From SAR86 cluster bacterium SAR86B (GTDB taxonomy: Bacteria; Pseudomonadota; Gammaproteobacteria; Magnimaribacterales; D2472), in the NCBI GenBank assembly GCA_905181955.1, contig CAJJAC010000009.1, positions 124,001 to 188,000 on the forward strand: a stretch of 64,000 nt of DNA, in the 5' to 3' direction. A model generated the notes under the pieces. That model was not told the origin of the DNA and made no database searches. It worked only from the letters and a program-made list of their open reading frames with translations. The position numbers were made by a program, and so were the translations under genes. Positions 8,643 to 20,568 of this stretch are shown in pieces. How positions within the stretch are numbered: position 1 is the first letter of the stretch; every line of letters starts with the position of its first letter.

Positions 8643-9292
8643 TGTTTGATTTATTTAAATTAGAACTATTTAAGTTACGTAAAAAATTAAGAGCATGGCT
8701 TGGTCCTATTTTAGTTTTTCTTCTAATTACAATCTCATTTCCATTAACCGTTGAGCTAGCAAGTGATGATTTAAAAAATGTTTTTTATTCTATTTTGTGG
8801 ATTGCAAGTCTTTTGACCGTAATGGTTTCAGTTGAAGGTATCTTTTTAGAGGATTATGAAGATGGCACTTTAGAAAACTTCAGCGTTGCAAATGATTCGC
8901 TATTTTCAATGGTACTAATCAAGATATTTATCTACTGGCTATTAATTGGTATCCCAATATCATTGTTAGGAACATTTTTTTCTGTAAGTATGACAGGGGA
9001 GATGTCATCTTTTTATATAGCTCTTCCATCTATGCTCATTTCCACATATATTTTTATTAACCTTTTTGCATTAGGTAATTCTCTAAGTCTTAACAAGGGC
9101 TCTGTATTGGGCGCACTAATAACAATGCCGCTTTTATTTCCAATTTTAATTTTATTAGGCAAGATTGTTTTAAATGCAAACTTTGGTTTTGAAATTTCTA
9201 ACCTTTTATTGTTAATGCTTGGAGTTTTATTGCTTATAATTGTATTTATTCCATTTATAATCTCATTCATTATTCGGACTCACTTGGAATAA
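8642..9292 (+). CDS. ccmB: Heme exporter membrane protein CcmB
   Basis: 216 residues, about six membrane helices and little soluble sequence, matching CcmB in length and position after ccmA. The motif FEDYEDGTLE-like (here LEDYEDGTLENF) in the first cytoplasmic loop is characteristic of CcmB. It is the membrane partner of the CcmA ATPase in the CcmE-release complex. It starts at the last base of ccmA, implying translational coupling. Confidence 0.92.
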   Translation: MFDLFKLELFKLRKKLRAWLGPILVFLLITISFPLTVELASDDLKNVFYSILWIASLLTVMVSVEGIFLEDYEDGTLENFSVANDSLFSMVLIKIFIYWLLIGIPISLLGTFFSVSMTGEMSSFYIALPSMLISTYIFINLFALGNSLSLNKGSVLGALITMPLLFPILILLGKIVLNANFGFEISNLLLLMLGVLLLIIVFIPFIISFIIRTHLE

Positions 9293-9312
9293 GATAAAAA
9301 TTTAAAAAAATT

Positions 9313-10044
9313 GTGTTAAAGAAACTCTATCATCAATTTGCATCTCCAAAAACTTACGTTGTTTTAGTTAACAAGATGTATCCCTATATTTTTTATTTCT
9401 CTCTTTGTATTTATACGATCGCTTTGGTGTGGGGCTTGGCATATGCACCAGCTGACTATATGCAGGGTAATTCTTTTAGGATTATGTACTTACATGTTCC
9501 CGCATCCTTTTTATCTCAGAGTCTATATCTTGTAATGGCTATAGCCGCAGCAGTCTTTTTGGTCTGGAAGGTCAAATTAGCAGCCTATATGATTAAATCA
9601 ATTGCTCCAATTGGAGCTCTTGTAACCTTTATTGCACTTGTTTCTGGATCTATATGGGGGATTCCAACTTGGGGAACTTGGTGGCAATGGGATGCAAGAA
9701 TTACCTCAACTTTAATTCTATTTATTATGTATTTAGGCTTAATTTCTCTACATGGGTCTTTTACTAACTTTGAAAAAGCAGATAAATTTATATCTGTACT
9801 AGTATTAGTTGGCTTTGTTAATATCCCAATTATAAAAAAATCTGTTGATTGGTGGAGTACGCTTCATCAGCCAGCTTCTATAACTCTTACCAATAAACCA
9901 TCAATTGATCCCTCTATGCTATATCCATTATTTTTTTCGATGATAGGTTTTAGCGGTTTAATAATCTGCTTAGTAATCTTATCTTCAAAAGTCCAGATTT
10001 TTAATCGTGAAGGAAATAAGTCCTGGGTCAAAGATCATGTTTAA
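9313..10044 (+). CDS. ccmC: Heme handling protein CcmC
   Basis: 243 residues, six membrane helices. The tryptophan-rich WWD domain is visible (GIPTWGTWWQWDARITS, near residues 117-133), as are flanking heme-ligand histidines in LHVPAS and LHQPAS. CcmC presents heme on the periplasmic side and drives its covalent attachment to CcmE. A GTG start at 9313 follows a 20-base gap after ccmB; a later ATG (MYPYIF) would cut the usual N-terminal segment. It overlaps ccmD by 8 bases. Confidence 0.95.
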   Translation: MLKKLYHQFASPKTYVVLVNKMYPYIFYFSLCIYTIALVWGLAYAPADYMQGNSFRIMYLHVPASFLSQSLYLVMAIAAAVFLVWKVKLAAYMIKSIAPIGALVTFIALVSGSIWGIPTWGTWWQWDARITSTLILFIMYLGLISLHGSFTNFEKADKFISVLVLVGFVNIPIIKKSVDWWSTLHQPASITLTNKPSIDPSMLYPLFFSMIGFSGLIICLVILSSKVQIFNREGNKSWVKDHV

Positions 10045-10201
10045 TTTTGCTTTTGATAGTTTTGATACTTTTATTTACATGGATGGTCATGGGATATATG
10101 TTTGGTCAGTTTTTTGTATTGTGATTATTTCGCTCTTATCTATGTTCATGTTTTATAAAAACCAACTGAAAAAATTGAAAAAAAAGCATATTAATGAATA
10201 A
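10037..10201 (+). CDS. ccmD: Heme exporter small subunit CcmD
   Basis: 54 residues from the ATG at 10037; the frame is open ten codons further upstream but lies inside ccmC there. It is a single-pass membrane peptide with the family pattern: an aromatic N-terminus, M-D-GHGIYVW at residues 16-23, one hydrophobic helix, then a Lys-rich cytoplasmic tail (KNQLKKLKKK). CcmD tethers CcmABC to CcmE. It overlaps both ccmC and ccmE by 8 bases. Confidence 0.88.
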   Translation: MFNFAFDSFDTFIYMDGHGIYVWSVFCIVIISLLSMFMFYKNQLKKLKKKHINE

Positions 10202-10601
10202 GATAAGAAAAAAAAGATTAGTCTCTGTGATGACCTTGATTGCAACTTCCTTTTTAGGAGTTTACTTAATACTTTCAGCACTTAATTCGAACTTGGATTA
10301 TTTTTATACACCTTCAGAAATTATCAATGCTGAAATACCTAATAATAAAAGAGTAAAGCTTGGTGGAATGGTTCAAATGCAGTCCGTAATTAGGGATGGT
10401 ACAAATATATCTTTTAATATCACTGATTTTAGTAATTCAATTAATGTCTCCTATAATGGGGTTGTGCCTGATTTATTTAAAGAGGGTAGTGGCATAGTTG
10501 CCTATGGAATGATTGTTGATAATAGGCTTATTGCAGAAAATATCTTTGCCAAGCATGACGAGAACTATATGCCACCTAATATAAAGATACCTAGCGAATG
10601 A
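10194..10601 (+). CDS. ccmE: Heme chaperone CcmE
   Basis: 135 residues: a short Lys/Arg-rich cytoplasmic N-terminus, one membrane anchor (about 11-30), and a periplasmic OB-fold domain. The covalent heme-binding His121 and the heme-iron-coordinating Tyr125 are both present in the motif HDENY. CcmE ferries heme from CcmC to CcmF. Four bases overlap the start of ccmF. Confidence 0.95.
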   Translation: MNKIRKKRLVSVMTLIATSFLGVYLILSALNSNLDYFYTPSEIINAEIPNNKRVKLGGMVQMQSVIRDGTNISFNITDFSNSINVSYNGVVPDLFKEGSGIVAYGMIVDNRLIAENIFAKHDENYMPPNIKIPSE

Positions 10602-12496
10602 TAGTCGAAATATCGCATTTTTTTTCAATTCTGAGCGCAGGATTATTCTTTCTCGCATTCATTTTTTCTACTCGAACCTATCAAGGGAATCACAATCTAG
10701 AATTGCTTGTAAACAGAATCTTTAGTTATGGATTTTATTTTATTTTTATCTCATTTCTTCTTTATGTCTGGTTAGCAATTCAAAGCGATTTCTCCATAAG
10801 ATACATAGCCGAACATTCCAATAAAGACTTACCAACTTTTTATAAAATTTCTTCTATCTGGTCTGCTCATGAGGGTTCAATGTTTTTATGGATACTATTC
10901 TTAGCTGGGTGGAGTCAATTATTTAATTATTTATTATCTAAAAATGATTTATTAAAAGCACCAGCTATAGGTGTTTTAGCTTTTATTATTTTTGGTTTTT
11001 TAATCTTCTTATTATTTACCTCAAATCCATTTGAAACAATTCTTCCAATAGCACCTATAAATGGAGCAGATATCAATCCAGTTCTTCAAGATCCAGCTCT
11101 TGTAATACATCCACCATTTTTGTATCTAGGCTATGTTGGTTTTGTTATAGCATTTGCCTACAACACAGCATTTCTTATTAAAGGAGATATGCAGATCAAT
11201 TGGGAGGATGTTATTCGACCATGGAGTTTAGCTGCTTGGATTCTTCTAACTATAGGAATTTCTCTTGGAAGCTGGTGGGCATATTATGAGCTTGGTTGGG
11301 GTGGTTACTGGTTTTGGGATCCTGTTGAAAATGTTGCACTCATGCCCTGGCTTGCTGGAACTGCATTAATCCATTCACTTTATGTATCTTCTAAATCCAA
11401 GGTTTTAAGAGGCTGGACTATCTTATTATCTATCTCAGTATTTTCTTTAAGTTTATTTGGAGCATTTATTGTACGTTCAGGAATAATAGATAGTGTTCAT
11501 GCCTTTGCTAATGATCCGCAAAGAGGTTTATACCTACTAGCCTTCTCTGCAGTATTAATAACAACTTCTTTGATATTTTATGTATATAGATTGCCTCAAC
11601 TAATCTCTAAAAACCTTGTTGTAGCTAAATCAAAAGAATCATTCCTTTCTATTAATAACATTCTCTTTGCTGCCGCAATTTTTGCAGTAATGCTTGGAGT
11701 TATGTACCCATTGATATTTGATTATCTATACGATAAACGAATAAGCGTGGGACCGCCTTACTACAACACTATTTTCGCACCATTAACATTTTTAGCAGCA
11801 ATTTTTTTAGTCTTCTCAGTAGGTAGCTTATGGCAGAGAACCTCAAAACTATTAAATTTTAAAAGCTTTTTATCAATGTCTATTTTATTTGCAGCAGCTG
11901 CATCGATTTGCATCTCATATATATATCAAGATTTCCAATGGTGGTTTGTAGGTGCTTTATTCTCTGGCCTATTAATTTTAATAAGATATTTCCTTCTTAT
12001 AGTTGATAGCATGATCAAAAAATCATATTTCAATAAACCAAGCGCAATAGCTCATATCGGATTCGGAGTTCTTATACTTGCAACTGCTCTAAATGCTTCT
12101 TTGAGTTATGAAAAAATTATAAATATAAAGCCTGGAGAAATCTATAAAGACAGCGATTATGAATTTTATTTAATAGATTTTGATTTAATAAATGAGCCCA
12201 ACTACGACTCAGTAAGAGCAAAGTTTTCTGTAAAAAATATTTACACTCCAAATAAAACTTTCTTCATGTTCCCTGAAAAAAGAAAATATTTTATAAGAGG
12301 ACAGATTACATCCGAATCAGCTATCAAAATAACACCTTATAAAGATATCTATATGACGCTTGGAGATCAGCTTGATAATGGTTATTGGGTAGTAAATATA
12401 CAATACAATTATCTAATTAGATGGATATGGATAGCAGCTGCAATCATGGGTATTGGTGGTTTTGCAGCCCTCATGGAGAGACTTAAAAGAAAATGA
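10598..12496 (+). CDS. ccmF: Cytochrome c heme lyase subunit CcmF
   Basis: 632 residues with about 14-15 membrane helices. The WWD domain (YYELGWGGYWFWDPVEN, near residue 230) and the periplasmic loop before the last helix match CcmF. It receives heme from CcmE and, with CcmH/CcmI, attaches it to the CXXCH motif of apocytochrome c. SAHEGS near residue 88 is the usual conserved motif before the WWD domain. It starts within the ccmE stop and overlaps ccmG by 4 bases. Confidence 0.96.
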   Translation: MIVEISHFFSILSAGLFFLAFIFSTRTYQGNHNLELLVNRIFSYGFYFIFISFLLYVWLAIQSDFSIRYIAEHSNKDLPTFYKISSIWSAHEGSMFLWILFLAGWSQLFNYLLSKNDLLKAPAIGVLAFIIFGFLIFLLFTSNPFETILPIAPINGADINPVLQDPALVIHPPFLYLGYVGFVIAFAYNTAFLIKGDMQINWEDVIRPWSLAAWILLTIGISLGSWWAYYELGWGGYWFWDPVENVALMPWLAGTALIHSLYVSSKSKVLRGWTILLSISVFSLSLFGAFIVRSGIIDSVHAFANDPQRGLYLLAFSAVLITTSLIFYVYRLPQLISKNLVVAKSKESFLSINNILFAAAIFAVMLGVMYPLIFDYLYDKRISVGPPYYNTIFAPLTFLAAIFLVFSVGSLWQRTSKLLNFKSFLSMSILFAAAASICISYIYQDFQWWFVGALFSGLLILIRYFLLIVDSMIKKSYFNKPSAIAHIGFGVLILATALNASLSYEKIINIKPGEIYKDSDYEFYLIDFDLINEPNYDSVRAKFSVKNIYTPNKTFFMFPEKRKYFIRGQITSESAIKITPYKDIYMTLGDQLDNGYWVVNIQYNYLIRWIWIAAAIMGIGGFAALMERLKRK

Positions 12497-13017
12497 ATAC
12501 CTTGTTAAGATTTTCTATTTTGATTATTCCAATTGTGGGTATTTTATTTTTTTATAATTTATTGACAGAAGATAAATTTTATCCAGGGGCTAATTTTAAA
12601 AATTTCAATGTTCCCAATTTCAAATTACAAAGTCTTGATTCGGCCTCATCTTTCAAAAAAGAAGACTTACAAAATGAGCTATTACTTAATGTTTGGGCTA
12701 GTTGGTGTATAACTTGCAGAATTGAACATGACTTTTTAATGAAATTAAATTCTGAAGGCGTCAGGGTAACAGGACTAAATTACAAAGATGAATCAATTGA
12801 TGCAATCAATTGGCTGAACTCCTATGGTAATCCTTATAATTTTAATCTCCATGATTTAAAAGGCTCATTGGCCTTAGACATGGGTGTAACAGGCGCTCCT
12901 GAAACCTTTTTAATTAAAGATGGAGTGGTGTTAGTTCACTATAGCGGTGAAGTAAACCAGGCTATCTGGGATAGCGTTTTTATTCCAATTATTCAAGAAA
13001 ATAAGATGTTTAAATGA
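12493..13017 (+). CDS. ccmG: Thiol:disulfide protein CcmG/DsbE
   Basis: 174 residues: an N-terminal membrane anchor (about 6-24) and a periplasmic thioredoxin fold with active site WCITC (Cys72, Cys75). The cis-Pro region GAPETF is also intact. It reduces apocytochrome c heme-binding cysteines and receives electrons from a DsbD-type transporter; a full DsbD is encoded later in this window (55426-57402). It overlaps ccmF and ccmH by 4 bases each. Confidence 0.94.
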   Translation: MNTLLRFSILIIPIVGILFFYNLLTEDKFYPGANFKNFNVPNFKLQSLDSASSFKKEDLQNELLLNVWASWCITCRIEHDFLMKLNSEGVRVTGLNYKDESIDAINWLNSYGNPYNFNLHDLKGSLALDMGVTGAPETFLIKDGVVLVHYSGEVNQAIWDSVFIPIIQENKMFK

Positions 13018-13391
13018 AAAAAATAATTCTATTAAGCTTTATATTTTTATCATTTATTGGTTTCACATCTGAAGTTTATACATTTAATTCAGAAGTTGAT
13101 GAGCAAAGATTTTATAAGTTAATTCATGAGGTTAGATGTCCTAAATGCACTAGTGGATCTATAGCAAGCTCAAATGCTCCTGTATCAGAAGATCTAAAAA
13201 ATAAGATTGCAGAACTTATTAATAATGGCTATTCAGATAAAGATATTAAGCAGTATGCAAAAGATAGATTTGGAAGTGGGGTTTTATATGACCCTGAAGT
13301 AAATACCTCAACTTATATATTATGGTTTGGACCCTTCATCTTTCTTGCAATTATTTTTATAGGTTTTGTTTTTAGAAGAAGGCTAGGATGA
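13014..13391 (+). CDS. ccmH: Cytochrome c maturation protein CcmH (CcmL type)
   Basis: 125 residues: a signal peptide, then the redox motif RCPKC near residues 41-45, a three-helix domain, and a C-terminal membrane anchor (about 102-120) with a basic end. It reduces or holds the CXXCH motif of apocytochrome for the CcmF lyase. This is the short form; the TPR-containing partner is the separate following gene, which it overlaps by 4 bases. Confidence 0.93.
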   Translation: MKKIILLSFIFLSFIGFTSEVYTFNSEVDEQRFYKLIHEVRCPKCTSGSIASSNAPVSEDLKNKIAELINNGYSDKDIKQYAKDRFGSGVLYDPEVNTSTYILWFGPFIFLAIIFIGFVFRRRLG

Positions 13392-14173
13392 TAATTTTTT
13401 ATCTAATAATGCTTTTAGCATTTTTTCCAGTAGCTGGCTTTTTGCTTGCAAGAGAATCCTCCAATAAAGCCTTTGTTTTTAGTTTTTCTTTCATGGTATT
13501 AGGCTTAGCTCTTTTTGGTTTTATCAGTAAGTTTTCCATCCTTGGGTCTGTTCATGAGCAAATGCTGTCAGATAAGTTAAAGGACGCTGTGTATGAAAAT
13601 ACCAAGCTTCAAGATAAATATTTTGATGATTTTAGTCTATCTATTGAGGATGATAAAAAGATTCTTTGGTTAGAAGAGATTATTTTATTTGCTATCAACA
13701 ACAATAGCTTAATTACAGCTGAGCAGCTTGTAGAATTTGCAGAGCCAATTTTTAAAGATGCAGACCTACAAATTCGTTTTTATGCTTTATACAGTATTCT
13801 TAGAGATAAAAAATTTCCAGACTTTGCCTTCTCATCAATAAATACTAGTTTCACCATTCCAAAGACATGCAATTTCGTATCCATAAGATTTACCGCTTTT
13901 ATTAAAAATGGCCCTGCTGTTCCAATTGCTCAACAATTATATAAAGATTCTAGTACATTGAATATTTTACTTACAAATGCAGATGCTCTTATACCTGGTT
14001 TTGATTTAGCTTCAGCTTTAATTAATGATGAAGATATCCTTCTAAATGGCCTAGTAAATTGTCAAAATAGTATGAGTTTTTCTTCATCTATATTCCCTAA
14101 AAAAATCTCTACGAATAAAGCGTTATTTAGTGCAAAAATTAGTGAAAAAGATTGGTTTGTAAACTCACAATAG
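13388..14173 (+). CDS. ccmI: Divergent CcmI-like cytochrome c biogenesis protein
   Basis: 261 residues: two N-terminal membrane helices (about 3-20, 29-48), an acidic helical middle region, and a C-terminal domain. In the C-terminal domain, NGPAVPIAQ followed by LTNADALIPGFDLASA matches the periplasmic CcmI domain pattern (N-G-P-x-x-P-L-A, then a D-A-x-x-P-G segment). CcmI is an apocytochrome c chaperone in the heme lyase complex. The position directly after ccmH with a 4-base overlap supports this. The middle TPR region is short and poorly conserved, so homology searches may report it as hypothetical. Confidence 0.72.
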   Translation: MIIFYLIMLLAFFPVAGFLLARESSNKAFVFSFSFMVLGLALFGFISKFSILGSVHEQMLSDKLKDAVYENTKLQDKYFDDFSLSIEDDKKILWLEEIILFAINNNSLITAEQLVEFAEPIFKDADLQIRFYALYSILRDKKFPDFAFSSINTSFTIPKTCNFVSIRFTAFIKNGPAVPIAQQLYKDSSTLNILLTNADALIPGFDLASALINDEDILLNGLVNCQNSMSFSSSIFPKKISTNKALFSAKISEKDWFVNSQ

Positions 14174-14206
14174 TTTAATATAAAGCTTAATAAATCTTTC
14201 ATATCA

Positions 14207-17197
14207 ATGCAGCTTAAACATATTAAACTGGCTGGTTTCAAAAGTTTCGTGGACCCCACGAGAATATCTTTTCCTACAAATTTAGTGGCAGTTGTTGGTC
14301 CAAATGGTTGTGGCAAATCTAATGTAATTGATGCTGTCAAATGGGTTCTAGGAGAGCTATCAGCTAAGAACCTTAGGGGCGACTCAATGTCTGATGTTAT
14401 TTTTAATGGTTCAGACTTAAGAAAACCATCTGGTCAATGTAGTATTGAGCTTCTATTTGATAACTCAAGTGGTAAATTAGGCGGTGAGTATGCTGCTTAT
14501 AATGAGATATCCATTAAGCGATTAATGACAAGAGATAGCCAGTCTACCTATTTTATTAATAGCACAAAATGTCGACGTAAAGATGTTCAAGATCTATTTC
14601 TAGGAACAGGGCTTGGTCCTAATAGCTATGCAATTATTGAACAAGGTATGGTTTCAAATTTAGTAAGCGCAAAGCCTGAAGAATTAAGAGTACATATTGA
14701 AGAGGCAGCAGGGGTATCTAAATATAGAGAAAGACGAAAAGAAACAGAGCAAAGAATCAAGAAGACAAAAGAAAACCTATCAAGAGTTAAGGATATTAAG
14801 GACGAAATCTCAAGACTAATTAGACGCCTTGAGGGCCAGGCTAATGCTGCAGAAAAATATAATCAACTTAAAGCTGAAGAAAAAGAAAATGAATTAAAAG
14901 TAGCTATATTATTTTCCCTTGAAGCTAAAAACAATAGAGATGCATTGCAGAAAAAATTAGATGTAACTCTTAGAGATCAAACTATTAAGGATGCAGAAGC
15001 TAATACCAAGCAATCACAGATAGATAAATATAGAACTGAACATGAGTCTGTAAGGGCATCTTATGACGAAGCTCAAAAGAACTTTTATGCAGTAGGAGCA
15101 GATATAGCTAGGCAAGAAGCCGACCTTCAAAATGAAACCAAGACACTTATTCAAAGCAAATCAGATATAGAAAGAGCTAAAGAGAGTTATGCAAAAGCTA
15201 TAGAAAAAGAATCAACTTTTGAAAATTTAACGCCTAAAGAAAAAGAATTAAAGTTAAATATATCTATTTTAAAAGCATTAGAAGCTTTAGATAAAAAAGC
15301 AGAACTTAATTTAAAAATATCACCACTAGAGTTAGGTATTGCAGAAAAAACCGCTGAGCTTGATTTGCAGCAATCAAGATTAACAGAAGTAAAAGAAAGC
15401 TATGCTTCAGTTGCATCCGGATTTGAGGCAGCCAGATCTTCCGCATCTTCAATTAGTTCAAATATAGCCATGCATGAAGCTGATCTTAGAAATATAAATA
15501 AGATTGAGGTTCAAAGCAAAATAGATCTTGAGAAGGCTAAAAAGAGTTATGCAAACGCACTAGAAGAAGAAGCTAATATTGATAATTTAAGTCCTAAAGA
15601 AAAAGCTATTAATTTATTAGATATGATTATTGATACGCTCAAAGCTATGGGTTCTGGAAGTGATGGAGTCTATCAAAAAGCTATTGAGTTAAAAGATCAA
15701 TTAACTCAAATATTAAATATTGCTTCAGCTCAATCTAAATCTCTAACTGATGAGTACCTTAATAGACAAAATAGCTTATCTGAACTTCTTAAAGATAATG
15801 CTGAGAAAAAGTCTATAACCGAAAGAGAGTTAGGTGAATTAGTTCAAAGCAAATCAACTATTGAGATTGAGTTAGAGGAATTTAGAGGCAAGCGAACACA
15901 AGCAGATGATCTTATAAGAGAAATGGAAAATAAGCGCTCTGTTGCAGCAGCTGACTTAAGGACTCTTGAAGCACAAATAAATGCATTAAAGCTAGAATTA
16001 AGGACTTTTGAAGTAAATCTAGAGAATGCCTCTCACGCCTTAACTAAAGAAGGAATTAATCCAGCTGAGCTTAACTCCTCTGAGTTTAAAGATATGAATT
16101 TATTAGAGCTAGAAGGTTCGTTAGAAAAAATTCAGGAAAGTATTTCAGCTCTAGGCTCTATTAACCTTGCTTCACCTGATGAATATTTAACAAGACAAAA
16201 TGATCTATCTAAAATAATTACTGAAACTGAAAGTAAAAAACAAAAATTAGAGCAAAGTATTGCTGAGCTTGTGCAAAAAAGCTCTTCTGCCGAAGGAGTG
16301 CTTGTAAATATTAGACAAGAGCAATCTAAAGTTGATCAAGAGCTTCGAGATCTTGAAAATAAAAGATCCATTGCTGAATTAGACCTAAGAGCTATTTCTG
16401 AAAAAGTTACCAATATAAAACTAGAACTTAAGACCTATGAGATTAATTTAGAAAATGCTAATGCAAGAATAAAGAAATCTGGAATCAATATAGAAGATAT
16501 AAATTATGAAGATTATGAAGATTTTGTTATTAAAGATATCGAAGATCAACTTACAGATATTCAGGCTAAAATTATTAGACTTGGCGCAATTAATCTTGCT
16601 GCTCCTGACGAGATTGCAGAAGAATCTATAAGAGGTAAGAAATTAGAAGAGCAATACAATGAACTTACCGAAGCATTGGATAAGCTAACTGGAGCTATTA
16701 AGAAAATTGATGTTGAAACAAAATCAAGATTTAAAGATAGCTTTGATGCAGTCAATAACAGATTAAAAGAAGTTTTTCCCATCCTCTTTGGAGGAGGATT
16801 TGCAGAGCTAACTTTACAGGATGATGATGCTTTAAATGGTGGCGTAGTATTAATGGCAAGACCTCCAGGTAAAAAGAATGCATCTATATCACAACTATCT
16901 GGAGGTGAGAAAGCTCTTACAGCATTATCCTTAGTATTTTCTATCTTTGAACTAAATCCAGCACCATTTTGTATGCTTGACGAGGTTGATGCTCCGCTAG
17001 ATGATTTAAATACACAAAGATTAATCAACATGGTTGAAGAGATGTCAAAAACTATCCAATTTATTTTTATTACCCATAATAAAGTTTCCATGGAGCGAAG
17101 TGATCATCTGATGGGTATTACTATGCAAGAAGCCGGGGTATCTAGATTAGTAACGGTAGATGTTAATCAAGCATTAGAGCTTGCTAACACTGATTAA
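14207..17197 (+). CDS. smc: SMC-family chromosome segregation ATPase lacking a recognisable hinge
   Basis: 996 residues, shorter than the roughly 1150-1200 usual for bacterial SMC. Both ATPase halves look intact: Walker A GPNGCGKS (31-38), Q-loop region, signature LSGGEKA (about 897), and Walker B LDEVDAP with Asp925/Glu926. Everything between is predicted coiled coil. I see no globular hinge with its conserved Gly residues. Instead the arms hold repeats: two copies starting at residues 304 and 424 (exactly 120 apart), and three starts at 515, 658 and 801 (exactly 143 apart). Each C-side unit ends in LGxINLA, a motif that occurs once in ordinary SMC. Downstream zipA and ligA confirm the gammaproteobacterial smc locus. 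It probably organises the chromosome with ScpA/B, which are not in this window. Confidence 0.9.
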   Translation: MQLKHIKLAGFKSFVDPTRISFPTNLVAVVGPNGCGKSNVIDAVKWVLGELSAKNLRGDSMSDVIFNGSDLRKPSGQCSIELLFDNSSGKLGGEYAAYNEISIKRLMTRDSQSTYFINSTKCRRKDVQDLFLGTGLGPNSYAIIEQGMVSNLVSAKPEELRVHIEEAAGVSKYRERRKETEQRIKKTKENLSRVKDIKDEISRLIRRLEGQANAAEKYNQLKAEEKENELKVAILFSLEAKNNRDALQKKLDVTLRDQTIKDAEANTKQSQIDKYRTEHESVRASYDEAQKNFYAVGADIARQEADLQNETKTLIQSKSDIERAKESYAKAIEKESTFENLTPKEKELKLNISILKALEALDKKAELNLKISPLELGIAEKTAELDLQQSRLTEVKESYASVASGFEAARSSASSISSNIAMHEADLRNINKIEVQSKIDLEKAKKSYANALEEEANIDNLSPKEKAINLLDMIIDTLKAMGSGSDGVYQKAIELKDQLTQILNIASAQSKSLTDEYLNRQNSLSELLKDNAEKKSITERELGELVQSKSTIEIELEEFRGKRTQADDLIREMENKRSVAAADLRTLEAQINALKLELRTFEVNLENASHALTKEGINPAELNSSEFKDMNLLELEGSLEKIQESISALGSINLASPDEYLTRQNDLSKIITETESKKQKLEQSIAELVQKSSSAEGVLVNIRQEQSKVDQELRDLENKRSIAELDLRAISEKVTNIKLELKTYEINLENANARIKKSGINIEDINYEDYEDFVIKDIEDQLTDIQAKIIRLGAINLAAPDEIAEESIRGKKLEEQYNELTEALDKLTGAIKKIDVETKSRFKDSFDAVNNRLKEVFPILFGGGFAELTLQDDDALNGGVVLMARPPGKKNASISQLSGGEKALTALSLVFSIFELNPAPFCMLDEVDAPLDDLNTQRLINMVEEMSKTIQFIFITHNKVSMERSDHLMGITMQEAGVSRLVTVDVNQALELANTD
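15116..15745 (+). repeat. 360-bp-period tandem repeat in the N-side SMC arm
   Basis: Two copies start at 15116 and 15476, exactly 360 bp (120 codons) apart. The first about 57 codons of each are clearly related at protein level: EADLQN/EADLRN, IQSKSDIE/VQSKIDLE, AKESYAKAIE/AKKSYANALE, and LTPKEKE/LSPKEKA. The second copy is incomplete, ending before 15749. The DNA has diverged at many synonymous sites, so the duplication is old and not an assembly artefact. Confidence 0.8.
15749..16640 (+). repeat. 429-bp-period tandem repeat in the C-side SMC arm
   Basis: Units start at 15749, 16178 and 16607, each exactly 429 bp (143 codons) after the last. Landmarks recur in order: DEYLNRQN/DEYLTRQN/DEIAEES; ENKRSVAAADLR/ENKRSIAELDLR; LKLELRTFEVNLENA/IKLELKTYEINLENA; and LGSINLAS/LGAINLAA. 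The third unit continues into the normal C-terminal ATPase half. Preservation of the exact period suggests that arm length and coiled-coil register are under selection. Confidence 0.85.
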
Positions 17198-20568
<3,371 letters not shown>

